A DNA stretch of 64,000 bases from VXYL01 sp963666465 (GCA_963666465.1 OY762824.1:2542001-2606000), one strand, 5' to 3'. Shown: positions 25,890 to 35,137, counted from the stretch's first letter. Translations and numbers: made by a program. Notes: generated by a model not told the origin, from the letters alone.

Positions 25890-27047
25890 ATGTCCCCACG
25901 ATCGAGACCCGTGTATCTCGACTACTCGGCCACGGCGCCGGTGGATCCCCGCGTGGCGCAGAAGATGAGCCGGTGCCTGCTGACGGACGGCGATTTCGGC
26001 AATCCCGCGTCCACGTCGCATGTCTATGGCTGGAACGCCGCCGAGTTGGTGGAAGAGGCGCGCACGCAGGTGGCGGCGCTCATCGGGGCGGACCCCCGCG
26101 AGATCGTCTGGACTTCCGGCGCCACGGAGTCCGACAACCTGGCGCTCAAGGGGGTGATGGAGGCCGCCGGTGGCGAGGGGCACATCGTCACGTCGAGCTA
26201 TGAGCACAAGGCGGTGCTCGACACCGTCGCCTGGCTCGAAGGCAACGGCGCGGCCGTGACGCGGGTGGTGCCCGACGCGGAAGGGGTCGTCTCGCCGCAA
26301 TCGGTGGCCGAGGCTCTCCGCCCAGACACCCGCATCGTCTCCGTCATGCATGTCAACAATGAGGTGGGGGTCGTCAACGACATCGCCGCCATCGGTGCGC
26401 TCTGTCGCGAGCGCGGCATCGTCTTCCACACCGACGCCGCGCAAAGCGCCGGCAAGATTCCCATCGACGTGGTGGCGGATGAGGTGGATCTCGTCAGCCT
26501 CTCCGCCCACAAGATGTATGGCCCCAAGGGGGTCGGTGCGCTGTACGTGCGGCGGTCGCCGCCGCTGCGCATCGCGGCCCAGATGCACGGCGGCGGCCAC
26601 GAGCGCGGGATGCGCTCCGGCACGCTGGCGACGCATCAGCTGGTGGGGATGGGCGAGGCCGCTCGCATCTGCGCCGCGGACCTCGAAAGAGAAAGCGACC
26701 GTGTGGGGCGCTTGCGTGACCGGCTTTGGTCACACCTTAGGCAAGTCGCCGGATCGAGCCTCAACGGCACGCTGGAACGCCGCCTTCCGGGCAATCTCAA
26801 TGTCGCATTCGCGGGTGCCGATGGCGAAACGCTGCTGATGGCCCTCGACGACGTGGCGGTGTCGAGCGGCTCGGCCTGCACGTCGGCGACGGTGGAGCCC
26901 TCCCACGTGCTGCGCGCCATGGGGGTGCCGGACGACTTGGCCGGCAGCTCCCTGCGCTTCACCGTGGGGCGCTTTACCACGGAAGAAGAGGTGGACTACG
27001 CCGGCACCCGGGTCGCAGAGGTGGTACAGGCGCTTGCGGGTGGATAG
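25890..27047 (+). CDS. iscS: Cysteine desulfurase
   Basis: A 385-residue PLP enzyme that removes sulfur from cysteine for Fe-S clusters and tRNA thiolation (including MnmA). YLDYSATAPVDPRV, SGATESDNLALKG, SYEHKAVLDT, HTDAAQSAGKIPIDV, LSAHKMYGPKGVGALYV (cofactor Lys) and SSGSACTSATVEPSHVLRAMG (the mobile-loop Cys that becomes persulfide) are present. ATG 25890 starts 44 bases after trmJ; an in-frame ATG at 25875 is possible. Unusually, no iscR precedes it and no iscU/iscA/hscBA/fdx follows: the next gene is ndk. Confidence 0.93.
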   Translation: MSPRSRPVYLDYSATAPVDPRVAQKMSRCLLTDGDFGNPASTSHVYGWNAAELVEEARTQVAALIGADPREIVWTSGATESDNLALKGVMEAAGGEGHIVTSSYEHKAVLDTVAWLEGNGAAVTRVVPDAEGVVSPQSVAEALRPDTRIVSVMHVNNEVGVVNDIAAIGALCRERGIVFHTDAAQSAGKIPIDVVADEVDLVSLSAHKMYGPKGVGALYVRRSPPLRIAAQMHGGGHERGMRSGTLATHQLVGMGEAARICAADLERESDRVGRLRDRLWSHLRQVAGSSLNGTLERRLPGNLNVAFAGADGETLLMALDDVAVSSGSACTSATVEPSHVLRAMGVPDDLAGSSLRFTVGRFTTEEEVDYAGTRVAEVVQALAGG

Positions 27048-27049
27048 GG

Positions 27050-27097
27050 GCTCCTCTAGCGAGGGGCCCCTCGCGCTCCCCCCGCTGAGGGCTCTGA
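27050..27097. repeat. Single type E repeat
   Basis: The stretch CTCTAGCGAGGGGCCCCTCG ... CCGCTGAGGGCTCT is the reverse complement of the 45-bp unit found twice inside rlmN at 28172-28261. It sits directly after the iscS stop. Confidence 0.85.
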
Positions 27098-27337
27098 TCG
27101 AGTCGGTTGGCCGCCTGCGCGCTCCCGCATCGGAGACTCCACGCCGCAACCCCGCAGCCGGTTCCTCTCGCGGCAAATGCGTGTATCATTCTCCGCCATC
27201 GTAGGCGGCGGCAATACATTGGTTTCTCGAAGGTTTCGTGCCTTCGTGCCAATTCGGGGAGTTGCCGGGTGGCTGGCTGCCGGCGGCAGCGACGCATGGT
27301 GAGCCGTTAATGCAGGCTTAAGTAAAGGAGATTCGAT

Positions 27338-27757
27338 TTGGAGCGGACGCTTTCCATCGTCAAGCCCGATGCCGTGGCGCGCAACCTGATTGGCGAAATC
27401 TACTCTCGCTTCGAGCACGGCGGGCTGACCATTGTGGCGGCGAAGATGCTGCGCCTGACCGCCGAGCGTGCCGAGGGCTTCTATGCCGAGCATCGGGGCA
27501 AGCCCTTCTTCGCTGATCTGGTGCAATACATGTGCTCCGGCCCCATCGTGGCGCAGGTGCTCGAAGGCGACAACGCCATCCAGGTAAACCGCGATCTCAT
27601 GGGCGCCACCAATCCCAAGGAAGCGGCGCCAGGCACCATCCGCGCCGACTTCGCGCAATCCATCGACGCCAACGCGGTACACGGCTCCGACTCGCCGGAA
27701 TCGGCGCGACGCGAGATCGACCACTTCTTCCGTGCCGACGAAATCTGTCTGCGCTGA
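27338..27757 (+). CDS. ndk: Nucleoside diphosphate kinase
   Basis: A 139-residue enzyme that equilibrates nucleoside di- and triphosphates through a phosphohistidine. ERTLSIVKPDAVARN opens the fold and NAVHGSDSPESARREI carries the active His. Length is standard. The start is TTG at 27338, seven bases after a strong AAAGGAG; there is no ATG in the right place, so a weak start codon is compensated by a strong ribosome site. rlmN begins 18 bases later. Confidence 0.96.
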   Translation: MERTLSIVKPDAVARNLIGEIYSRFEHGGLTIVAAKMLRLTAERAEGFYAEHRGKPFFADLVQYMCSGPIVAQVLEGDNAIQVNRDLMGATNPKEAAPGTIRADFAQSIDANAVHGSDSPESARREIDHFFRADEICLR

Positions 27758-27775
27758 AGCCAGGCGAAGGATGAC

Positions 27776-29107
27776 GTGAGCAAGCCATCCCTCATCGCCA
27801 GCAGTTCGCGAGCCGAGCTGCCGCCGGGCTTCCCCGAGCGCGTCGGTGCAGAGCCCCCTGCGGCGGCGACCGACGCGGACCCCCGCATCAATCTGCTCGG
27901 AATGCCCCGCACCGAACTCGAGCGGTTCTTCGTGGACTTGGGCGAAAGGCCGTGGCGCGCCAAGCAGGTGATGAAGTGGATGTACCACGCCGGCGTCAGC
28001 GACTTTGGGGACATGACCGACATCTCCCGGGCCCTCCGCGCCCGCCTCTCGGGAATCGCCTGCATCGAAGCGCCGGTGCTGACGCCCTGTCCTGCCGCCG
28101 CCGACGGTACCCGCAAATGGAGCGTCGCGGTGGGCGATGGCCGCGAACACGTGGAGGCAGTTCTCATTCCGGAGCCCTCAGCGCGGGGGAGCGCGAGGGG
28201 CCGCCCCTCGCCAGAGGAGCCCTCAGCGCGGGGGAGCGCGAGGGGCCGCCCCTCGCTAGAGAAGCCTGGGCGCAGCACGCTTTGCATCTCTTCCCAAGTA
28301 GGCTGCATCCTCGACTGCGCCTTCTGCGCCACCGGCAAACAAGGCTTCAACGGCAATCTCAGCCGCGCCGAGATCGTCGGCCAGGCGTGGGCGGCGACGC
28401 ACCAACTCACTACCGAAGATGCGCGCCGGGGCATCACCAACATCGTCTTCATGGGCATGGGAGAGCCGCTCTACAACTTCGATGCCGTGATGGACGCGGC
28501 ATCGGTGTTTGCCGACGACCTGGGCTTCGGCATCTCGCGTCGCCGCGTCACCATCAGCACCGCCGGGGTGGTGCCGCGAATCCGCGAACTGGCGGATCGT
28601 TCGGAGGTCTCTCTGGCGGTGTCCCTGCATGCCGCCGAGGACGAACTGCGCAGCCGCCTGGTGCCGCTCAACCGCAAATACCCCATCGCCGAGCTGCTGG
28701 CCGCCTGCCGCCACTGGCTCGGGCAACTCGGCGACCGCCGCTCCGTCACCATCGAATACACCCTCATCGAAGGCGTCAACGACGCCCTCGGGGACGCCGT
28801 GAAGCTCGCCGGACTGCTGCGCGACCTGCGCTGCAAGGTGAACCTGATCCCGTTCAATTCATTCCCGAACTCTGGCTTCGCGCGCCCGTCCATGGGGCGT
28901 GTGCGGGCGTTCCAGACCCACCTGTTGAACGCGGGCATCCCGGCCATGCTGCGCGCGACCCGGGGCGACGACATCACCGCAGCGTGCGGACAGCTCGTCG
29001 GTCAGGTCCGCGATCGAACCCGGCGCAAGGCGCGGCACCAGGCACGCCGGCCCATTCCTTCCGGCAACGAACCCGGTCAGCGGGCATTCCGCCCGGCGGC
29101 GCCATGA
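27776..29107 (+). CDS. rlmN: Dual-specificity 23S rRNA/tRNA adenine-C2 methyltransferase with an in-frame repeat insertion
   Basis: Radical SAM enzyme methylating A2503 of 23S rRNA and A37 of some tRNAs. The cluster motif C177-ILD-C181-AF-C184, VFMGMGEPLYNFD, VSLHAAEDELRSRLVPLNRKYP and the C-terminal catalytic Cys (GDDITAACGQL) are intact. Residues 133-162 (two EPSARGSARGRPS-type units) are encoded by the 45-bp repeat pair at 28172-28261 and lie between VEAVLIP and RSTLCISSQVGC, a surface loop before the barrel where Escherichia RlmN has only a few residues. With all catalytic parts intact, the enzyme may well tolerate it. GTG 27776 follows AAGGATGAC. The stop overlaps rodZ (ATGA). A ~20-residue N-terminal extension is also present. 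Confidence 0.93.
   Translation: MSKPSLIASSSRAELPPGFPERVGAEPPAAATDADPRINLLGMPRTELERFFVDLGERPWRAKQVMKWMYHAGVSDFGDMTDISRALRARLSGIACIEAPVLTPCPAAADGTRKWSVAVGDGREHVEAVLIPEPSARGSARGRPSPEEPSARGSARGRPSLEKPGRSTLCISSQVGCILDCAFCATGKQGFNGNLSRAEIVGQAWAATHQLTTEDARRGITNIVFMGMGEPLYNFDAVMDAASVFADDLGFGISRRRVTISTAGVVPRIRELADRSEVSLAVSLHAAEDELRSRLVPLNRKYPIAELLAACRHWLGQLGDRRSVTIEYTLIEGVNDALGDAVKLAGLLRDLRCKVNLIPFNSFPNSGFARPSMGRVRAFQTHLLNAGIPAMLRATRGDDITAACGQLVGQVRDRTRRKARHQARRPIPSGNEPGQRAFRPAAP
28172..28261 (+). repeat. Two tandem 45-bp type E repeats inside rlmN
   Basis: Units 28172-28216 and 28217-28261 start GAGCCCTCAGCGCGGGGGAG and each contains the palindrome GAGGGGCCGCCCCTC. They differ at CCAGAG versus TAGAG near the end. 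Each is 15 codons, keeping the frame. A reverse copy lies at 27050-27097. Confidence 0.95.
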
Positions 29108-29976
29108 GCGACACCCCCGCCAAGCCAACCCCGCGCAAGCGGCCCGCCAGGACACGTGCCGAGCGAGACCCTGCGGCAGAGGAACAAGCCCCAGAACCAC
29201 TGTGCGGACCGGGCGCGACATTGCGCCAGGCGCGGCGCGCGGCCGGCCTCGAAGTCGCCGACGTGGCGGATATGCTCAACCTGCGCGAGGGCGTGGTGCA
29301 GGCGATCGAAGAGGATCGCTTCGACGACTTGCCGGTACGGACGTTCGCGCGCGGCTACGTTCGCTCCTACGCCAACCTCATGGGCGTGAACGCCAGCGAG
29401 GCCGTCGCGGGATTCGAGCAGGTGGCCGCAGTCGAGGTTGCCCCCGTGCGACCGCCGATCCCCACCACCACTCCATCGCTGCGCGAGATTCCGGTGCGAC
29501 GCCCGGCAGTCGTTTTCGGCGGCGTGGCGGTTCTGATCGTCCTCACTGCCGCCGCCGTACTGGTGGCGTACTGGCCAGGCGGCTCTCCCTGGGAAGCGTG
29601 GCAGGGCAATGGGCCAGCCGCCAGCCCGGCGCGCGCCGATCTGGCGAGCACGACCCCATCCGCCAACGCCAGGCCCGGCAACCCGGATGTGTCCGAGGCG
29701 CCCATCGAGTCCCTTGCGGCGGACGGCGACGCCAACCTCCACCGGCTGGACCTGCGCTTTAGCGAGAACTGCTGGGTGGAGGTGCGGGACGGCAATGGCC
29801 GCGCCATTCATCTTGGCCTTGAAGCCGCTGGCAGCTCGCTGGCGCTGCAGGGGGTCGCCCCATTCCATGTGGTGCTGGGCAATGCCACCGGCACCGAGCT
29901 CGCCTACGACGGCGACATCGTGGTGTTCGATGAACAGCGCTCCGGCAACGTCGCCCGGCTGGTGATCGGAAGCTGA
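29104..29976 (+). CDS. rodZ: RodZ-like cytoskeletal membrane protein
   Basis: A 290-residue bitopic protein that links MreB filaments to the elongation machinery. Residues ~38-95 form a helix-turn-helix domain of the HTH_25 type (GATLRQARRAAGLEVADVADMLNL, VRTFARGYVRSYANLMGV). One membrane segment lies at ~137-160 (VVFGGVAVLIVLTAAAVLVAYW), followed by a Pro/Ala/Ser linker and a C-terminal periplasmic DUF4115 domain (LRFSENCWVEVRDGNGR). The order rlmN-rodZ is as in Escherichia, but ispG, normally next, is missing: hisS follows with a one-base overlap (TGATG). Confidence 0.9.
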   Translation: MSDTPAKPTPRKRPARTRAERDPAAEEQAPEPLCGPGATLRQARRAAGLEVADVADMLNLREGVVQAIEEDRFDDLPVRTFARGYVRSYANLMGVNASEAVAGFEQVAAVEVAPVRPPIPTTTPSLREIPVRRPAVVFGGVAVLIVLTAAAVLVAYWPGGSPWEAWQGNGPAASPARADLASTTPSANARPGNPDVSEAPIESLAADGDANLHRLDLRFSENCWVEVRDGNGRAIHLGLEAAGSSLALQGVAPFHVVLGNATGTELAYDGDIVVFDEQRSGNVARLVIGS

Positions 29977-31340
29977 TGCGCCATTCACTCGTGCGCGGGA
30001 TGCGCGACATCCTGCCGCCGGCGAGCGCACGCTGGCGGGAGGTGGAGGAGACCATCTTGGCCGTGCTGGCGGGCTACGGGTATCAGGAGATTCGCCTGCC
30101 TCTGATCGAGGGCACGGAGCTCTTTCAGCGTGGCGTCGGCGCAGCCACGGACCTCGTCGAAAAGGAGATGTACACCCTCAAGGATCGCAAGGGCAAGGAT
30201 CTGTCCCTGCGACCGGAGGGCACCGCCGGCTGCGTGCGCGCCTGCATCGACGGCGGACTGCTGCGCGGACGCACGCCCCGGCTGTGGTATCAGGGCTCCA
30301 TGTTCCGCTACGAGCGGCCCCAGAAAGGCCGTAGCAGGGAGTTCTCGCAGATCGGTGCCGAGGCGTTCGGCCTGCCGGGGCCAGAGCTCGACTTTGAACT
30401 GGTTGCGGTGCTGGCGCGGGCGTTTGGCGAGCTTGGGCTAGGGCCGTTCGTGCGCCTGGAGATCAACACCATCGGTTCCGCCGGGGATCGTGAGCGCTTC
30501 CGCTCGGCCTTGGTGGACTACCTGAGGCCGCGCGCCGACGAAGTCGATGCCGACAGCCGCCGCCGGCTCGACACCAATCCGTTGCGCATCCTCGACAGCA
30601 AGGCGGAATCCACGCAGGCGGCGTTGGCTCAGGCGCCCCGACTGGAGGAGTTCCTGAGTCCAGCGGCGCAAGGTCGTTTCGCCACCGTGAGCGGGATGCT
30701 GGACGCCGCCGGCATTGAATACCGCGTCAATCGCCGCCTCGTGCGCGGGCTCGACTACTACAACGACACAGTGTTCGAATGGGTCACGGACGAACTCGGC
30801 GCCCAGGCGCAGGTTTGCGGCGGCGGTCGCTACGACGGCCTGGTGGCTCTGCTTGGCGGCTCGGCAACCCCGGCCGCTGGCTTCGGCATCGGTCTCGATC
30901 GGGTAGTGCTGCTGCACGAACAGTGCGTTGCGCGCGCCTATGCCGAGGCGGATGTGCATTGCGTGGTGGTGGGCGAGGAGCATCTGCCGCGTGCCATCGC
31001 CGTGGCGGACGACCTGCGGCGGCGCCTGGGACTGCGGGTGTTGCCACCCGCGGCGGGCACGGGCGTGGGAAGCCAGCTTCGGCGCGCGGACCGCAGCGGC
31101 GCCGGCTGGGCCGTGATCGTCGGCGGCGACGAAGTCGAGCGCGGGCGCATCTCGCTTAAGTGGCTGCGGGAAGAGAGGGAGCAGCAGGCGCTGTCGGTGG
31201 ACGAGGCGGTGGCGGTTCTGGCCAATGCCCGAAGAGAGGGCGTCGCCCCGACGGGCGCGGGTGACGCGACACCAGGGTTGGAATCTGATGCCGGTGCGCC
31301 GGCTGTGGAGCGAAAGGAGGCGACGTGTCGGACTTCCTGA
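29976..31340 (+). CDS. hisS: Histidyl-tRNA synthetase
   Basis: A 454-residue class II synthetase. GMRDILPP at the start, YQEIRLPLIEGTELF (motif 1 region), LWYQGSMFRYERPQKGRSREFSQIGAE (motif 2), the His-specific LVRGLDYYNDTVFEWV and GFGIGLDRVVLL (motif 3) are present, then the anticodon-binding domain. About 30 extra residues at the C-terminus (from REGVAPTGAG) exceed the usual length and run 16 bases into yfgM; this tail may be a recent readthrough into former spacer. Confidence 0.95.
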   Translation: MRHSLVRGMRDILPPASARWREVEETILAVLAGYGYQEIRLPLIEGTELFQRGVGAATDLVEKEMYTLKDRKGKDLSLRPEGTAGCVRACIDGGLLRGRTPRLWYQGSMFRYERPQKGRSREFSQIGAEAFGLPGPELDFELVAVLARAFGELGLGPFVRLEINTIGSAGDRERFRSALVDYLRPRADEVDADSRRRLDTNPLRILDSKAESTQAALAQAPRLEEFLSPAAQGRFATVSGMLDAAGIEYRVNRRLVRGLDYYNDTVFEWVTDELGAQAQVCGGGRYDGLVALLGGSATPAAGFGIGLDRVVLLHEQCVARAYAEADVHCVVVGEEHLPRAIAVADDLRRRLGLRVLPPAAGTGVGSQLRRADRSGAGWAVIVGGDEVERGRISLKWLREEREQQALSVDEAVAVLANARREGVAPTGAGDATPGLESDAGAPAVERKEATCRTS

Positions 31341-31993
31341 CCGACGAGGAACAGGCGGAACGCCTGAAGAGATGGTGGGACGCCAACGGCCTATCCCTGA
31401 TCGCCACGCTGGTGCTGGCCGTGGGAGCAGTCGTCGGCTGGCGCTACTACCAGAGCTGGAGCGCCGACCGTGGCGAGGAGGCATCCGACGCCTTCCGCGG
31501 CTATCTCGAAGCGCGTTCGGCCGGCGAGCCGGTGGACGAGCTCCTCGCAACCATCGACGAGGAGCACGACGGCACCGCCTACCAGGTGTTCGCATTGCTC
31601 TACCGCGCCAGCGACGAGGTGAACGAGGAGAACTTCGAGCAGGCGCTCGCCCACCTGCAAGAGGCCATCGACGCCGCAGATCTGCCGGTGCTGGCGGACC
31701 TGGCGCGCCTGAACGCGGCCCGGGTGCTGTACCAACTGGACCGACTCGACGACTGCCTCGCCACGCTGGCGCGAATCCGCAGCAGCGGCTTCGAGGTGGC
31801 GGCGGCAGAACTGTCCGGTGACGTGCTGGTGGCCAAGGGCGACATTGCCGGCGCCCGGGATGCCTATCGGGCCGGCGTCGAGGCAGCGACGGAAGGCGGC
31901 AGGGCGGCGCCGGGGCTCGGCATTCTCGAACTCAAGCTGGCCAGCGTTCCGGGCGAGGACGGCGTTGGCGCGGATGAGGAAGAGTCGTCGTGA
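31325..31993 (+). CDS. yfgM: YfgM-like ancillary SecYEG translocon subunit
   Basis: A 222-residue inner-membrane protein with a short cytoplasmic N-terminus (DFLTDEEQAERLKRWWDANG), a single membrane span (~23-41) and a periplasmic domain of TPR-like helices (FALLYRASDEVNEENFEQALAHLQEAI). In Escherichia YfgM associates with PpiD at the translocon and lies between hisS and bamB, as here. GTG at 31325 follows AAAGGAGGCGAC. It overlaps hisS by 16 bases and bamB by four. Confidence 0.88.
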   Translation: MSDFLTDEEQAERLKRWWDANGLSLIATLVLAVGAVVGWRYYQSWSADRGEEASDAFRGYLEARSAGEPVDELLATIDEEHDGTAYQVFALLYRASDEVNEENFEQALAHLQEAIDAADLPVLADLARLNAARVLYQLDRLDDCLATLARIRSSGFEVAAAELSGDVLVAKGDIAGARDAYRAGVEAATEGGRAAPGLGILELKLASVPGEDGVGADEEESS

Positions 31994-33255
31994 GCGCACG
32001 CCATCGCCGCTGTGGCGCGGCGCTGCTGTTGGCGCTGGCTGTTGCCGGTTGCGAGGCCTTGCGGCAGGTGCCGGGCGCCGCCACGCTGGGGCAGATCGTT
32101 TCCGGCAAGGACACCACCGAGGGCAAGCCGCAACCGCTCGCCGACTTTGCCCCCGAAGTGGTGGTGGAGAGAGTGTGGCGTGCCAAGGTAGGCGCGGGCC
32201 TCGGCCGCAAGTATCTGCGCATGAAGCCGGCGGTGCTGGCAGACCGCATCTATCTTGCCGATGCGTACGGCTTGGTGGAGGCGCGGGACCGCTTCACGGG
32301 AGCTCGGGTCTGGACGGCGCGGATCGGGCAGCCGGATCGCGGGCCCATCTACCGCGTCTGGGATCGTCGCGATCCGGCCTTCGTCACCGGCGGGGTCGGC
32401 GCCGGCGAGGGACGCGTGCTGGTGGGCACCACGCATGGCGAGGTGGTGGCGCTCAATGCCGGGGACGGCGACGAACTGTGGCGCAGCACCGTCACAAGCG
32501 AGGTGCTCGCGCCGCCGGTGGCGGCTGGCGATGTGGTGATCGCGCAAACCGGCAACGGGCGCCTGCTTGCCCTCGAAGCCGAGGATGGGGCGGCGCGGTG
32601 GTCCTTCGACACCCAGGTGCCCATCCTGTCGCTGCGCGGCACGGCGACGCCAATCGTGGATTCCGGCGCGGTTTTCGCCGGCTTTGCCACCGGCAAGGTG
32701 GGTGCGGTGGACCTCGACACCGGGGCGCCCATCTGGGAGCAGCGCATCATGTTGCCGCAGGGACGCTCGGAACTCGATCGCGTGGTGGACGTGGACTCGA
32801 CGCCGGTGACGGAGCGGGGGCTGTTGTTCTGCGTCGGCTATCAGGGTCGGCTCAAGGCCATCCGCCAACAGAACGGCGCGGTGCTGTGGGAGCGGGACGC
32901 GTCGAGCTTCCTCGACCTCGCGCAAGGCTACGGCAACGTCTATGTGGTCACCGAGGACGACGCCATCATGGCGGTGAATCAACTCACGTCGGCGGTGGTG
33001 TGGGAGCAGGAAGGGCTCAAGCACCGGCAACTGACGAGCCCCGTGGCATTCGGCAACTATGTGCTGGTAGGGGACATCGACGGCTACCTGCACGTGCTGG
33101 CGCAGAGCGACGGCCGCTTCATGGGCCGCCGCAAGTTGAGCGGCGACCTGCGCTCGCCGATGATCGAGGAGGACGACTTGGTGTATGTGGTAGCTAACGA
33201 CGGGACGATAGAGGCGCTGAAGATCACTCGCTTGGCGACGGAGGCGAGGAGTTAG
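31990..33255 (+). CDS. bamB: Outer-membrane assembly lipoprotein BamB
   Basis: A 421-residue beta-propeller lipoprotein of the BAM complex, which inserts barrel proteins such as the receptor at 1611 into the outer membrane. The signal ends in LAVAGC (lipid-modified Cys21). Repeated blades follow, with PQQ-like motifs (GEVVALNAGDGDELWRSTV, GRLLALEAEDGAARWSF, KVGAVDLDTGAPIWEQRI, GRLKAIRQQNGAVLWERD). The GTG start overlaps yfgM as GTGA. Confidence 0.93.
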   Translation: MSARHRRCGAALLLALAVAGCEALRQVPGAATLGQIVSGKDTTEGKPQPLADFAPEVVVERVWRAKVGAGLGRKYLRMKPAVLADRIYLADAYGLVEARDRFTGARVWTARIGQPDRGPIYRVWDRRDPAFVTGGVGAGEGRVLVGTTHGEVVALNAGDGDELWRSTVTSEVLAPPVAAGDVVIAQTGNGRLLALEAEDGAARWSFDTQVPILSLRGTATPIVDSGAVFAGFATGKVGAVDLDTGAPIWEQRIMLPQGRSELDRVVDVDSTPVTERGLLFCVGYQGRLKAIRQQNGAVLWERDASSFLDLAQGYGNVYVVTEDDAIMAVNQLTSAVVWEQEGLKHRQLTSPVAFGNYVLVGDIDGYLHVLAQSDGRFMGRRKLSGDLRSPMIEEDDLVYVVANDGTIEALKITRLATEARS

Positions 33256-33274
33256 AGGGGAGCGGTGCGGTGGC

Positions 33275-33420
33275 GCCGCCTTGCCCCCTCCGAAGAGGCC
33301 AGAGGCTTCTTCGACTCCCCCGATGGGGCGAGTGGCCGCGCCGGCCCTTCCCATCACTCACCCCTTGGGGGAGGCCCTTGCAGGCGCGACCGCCAGGGTT
33401 CTCGGAGGGGACAGGCCGCG
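33275..33420. repeat. Type D repeat between bamB and der
   Basis: The sequence TTGCCCCCTCCGAAGAGGCC ... GGCTTCTTCGACTCCCCC recurs at 59598-59650 and 62500-62560, and in part at 9186-9250. It separates two genes that are adjacent in related genomes. Confidence 0.7.
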
Positions 33421-33459
33421 CCCCCAACTTGATCAAGAGTCCTTGAAGGGCAAACCTCC

Positions 33460-34851
33460 ATGCCGACATCAACAGTAGCGCTGGTGGGGCGGCCCAACGT
33501 CGGCAAATCCACCCTCTTCAACCGCCTCTGCGGCGGTCGCGACGCCTTGGTGGCCGACTTCCCCGGCCTCACCCGGGACCGCCGCTACGGTCGTGCCGAA
33601 GTGGAAGGGCGCGTCATCTCCGTGGTGGACACCGGCGGCCTCGGCGATGTGGCGGTGGCCGATCCGGAAATGGCGGATGCGGTGGCGGCGCAGGTATGGC
33701 AAGCCATCGACGAGGCGGATGTGGCGGTCATGCTGGTGGATGCCCACACGGGCGCTTCGGCGTCGGATGAGGAACTCGCCGCGGACCTGCGCCGCCGGGG
33801 CAAGGCTGTGCTGTTGGTGGCGAACAAGGCGGATGGCACCGATCCGGCGGTGGCGCATGACTTCTGGGGCTTGGGTCTCGGCGAGGCGCTGCCGCTTTCC
33901 GCCCTGCGGGGGCGAGGCATGGCTCGGTTGCGCTCCGTGCTGGCGGAGGCGTTGCCGGCCGAAGAGGAAGATGGCGAGGAGGGGGCCGAGGACGGCATTC
34001 GCGTCGCCATCGTCGGTCGCCCCAACGTCGGCAAATCCACCCTGGTGAATCGGCTCGCCGGCAGCGAACGGCAAGTGGTGCTCGACCGTCCGGGCACCAC
34101 CCGCGACGCCATCGACATTCGCGTCGGCAATCACATCCTCATCGACACGGCAGGCTTGCGTCGGCGGGCGCGGGTGTCGGAGGCAATCGAGAAGTTCTCG
34201 GTCATCAAGTCGCTGGAAGCACTCGAACGGGCACATGTTGCGGTGTCGCTCGTTGACGCCGAGGAAGGACTCGTGGATCAGGACCTGCATCTGATGCGCC
34301 ACGCCATCGACGCTGGCACGGGCCTCCTGCTGGCGGTGAACAAGTGGGACGGGCTGTCGCCTGAGCGGCGCACCGCCGTTCGCTCGGAGCTCGACCGGCG
34401 CATGGACTTCGCGCCGTGGGTGTCGATTCGCTGCATCTCCGCCCGCACCGGCGCTGGCGTCGGCAAGCTCATGGCCTTGGTGGACGAAATCCACCGCGCC
34501 GCGGCTTTCGAGGTGAGCACTCCGCAGCTCAACCGCATCCTTGCCGATGCCGTGCGCGCGCACCCGCCGCCGATGGTGCGCGGTCGCGCCATCAAGCTGC
34601 GCTACGCTCACAAGGCCGGCGCGCACCCCCCAACCCTGATCCTGCACGGCAACCGCACCGACGCCCTGCCGACGTCCTATGTGCGCTACCTGGAGAACCG
34701 CTTCCGCGCCACCCTGAACCTCGCCGGAACCCCCCTCCGCATTGAAACGCGCACGGGAGAGAACCCCTGGGGCGACCGCCGCAACAAACTCACCCCCCGC
34801 CAACTACGCCAACGCCGCCGCCTGATCCGCCACCGCCTGGGCAAGCTCTGA
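33460..34851 (+). CDS. der: Ribosome-assembly GTPase Der (EngA)
   Basis: A 463-residue essential GTPase of 50S assembly with two tandem G domains. Domain 1: GRPNVGKSTLF (residues 9-19), TRD switch, DTGG, NKAD. Domain 2: GRPNVGKSTLV (~186-196), DTAG, NKWD. A KH-like C-terminal domain (VRGRAIKLRYAHKAGAHPPTLILHGNR) ends in a basic tail (KLTPRQLRQRRRLIRHRLG). The bamB-der order is conserved in gammaproteobacteria. Confidence 0.96.
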   Translation: MPTSTVALVGRPNVGKSTLFNRLCGGRDALVADFPGLTRDRRYGRAEVEGRVISVVDTGGLGDVAVADPEMADAVAAQVWQAIDEADVAVMLVDAHTGASASDEELAADLRRRGKAVLLVANKADGTDPAVAHDFWGLGLGEALPLSALRGRGMARLRSVLAEALPAEEEDGEEGAEDGIRVAIVGRPNVGKSTLVNRLAGSERQVVLDRPGTTRDAIDIRVGNHILIDTAGLRRRARVSEAIEKFSVIKSLEALERAHVAVSLVDAEEGLVDQDLHLMRHAIDAGTGLLLAVNKWDGLSPERRTAVRSELDRRMDFAPWVSIRCISARTGAGVGKLMALVDEIHRAAAFEVSTPQLNRILADAVRAHPPPMVRGRAIKLRYAHKAGAHPPTLILHGNRTDALPTSYVRYLENRFRATLNLAGTPLRIETRTGENPWGDRRNKLTPRQLRQRRRLIRHRLGKL

Positions 34852-34876
34852 CCCAAGCCAGGGCGATGAGACGCCG

Positions 34877-35137
34877 CGATGTGCCTGCCGGGAACACCCC
34901 GGGGGGCGGTGCCAGGCACTGCACAAGCCAAAGTGAGGCATTACCGAAGGACGTACGAGTGCTTGCCGAGCCACAGCGAGTGTATCGTCGTCCGCAGCAG
35001 GGCATTCATGAACAATCCGGGCCAGCGCCACAAGAACCGTTGCCTTTCGGCAACGCTTCCTGCCCCAGCTCAAGCCGTCCTGTCACCCTGTCGGCATTCG
35101 GCCAGCTTGCGCCGTCCGAAGTCCGACAGGCTGCTAG
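34877..35137. repeat. Partial element B followed by a full element A
   Basis: Bases 34877-34945 match the right half of element B, with changes in the terminal repeat (GTGAGGCATTACC). Bases 35022-35137 are element A in the plus orientation; its left boundary is CCAG rather than CTAG, its right boundary CTAG at 35134-35137. No gene is seen in the 320-base gap. Confidence 0.85.
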
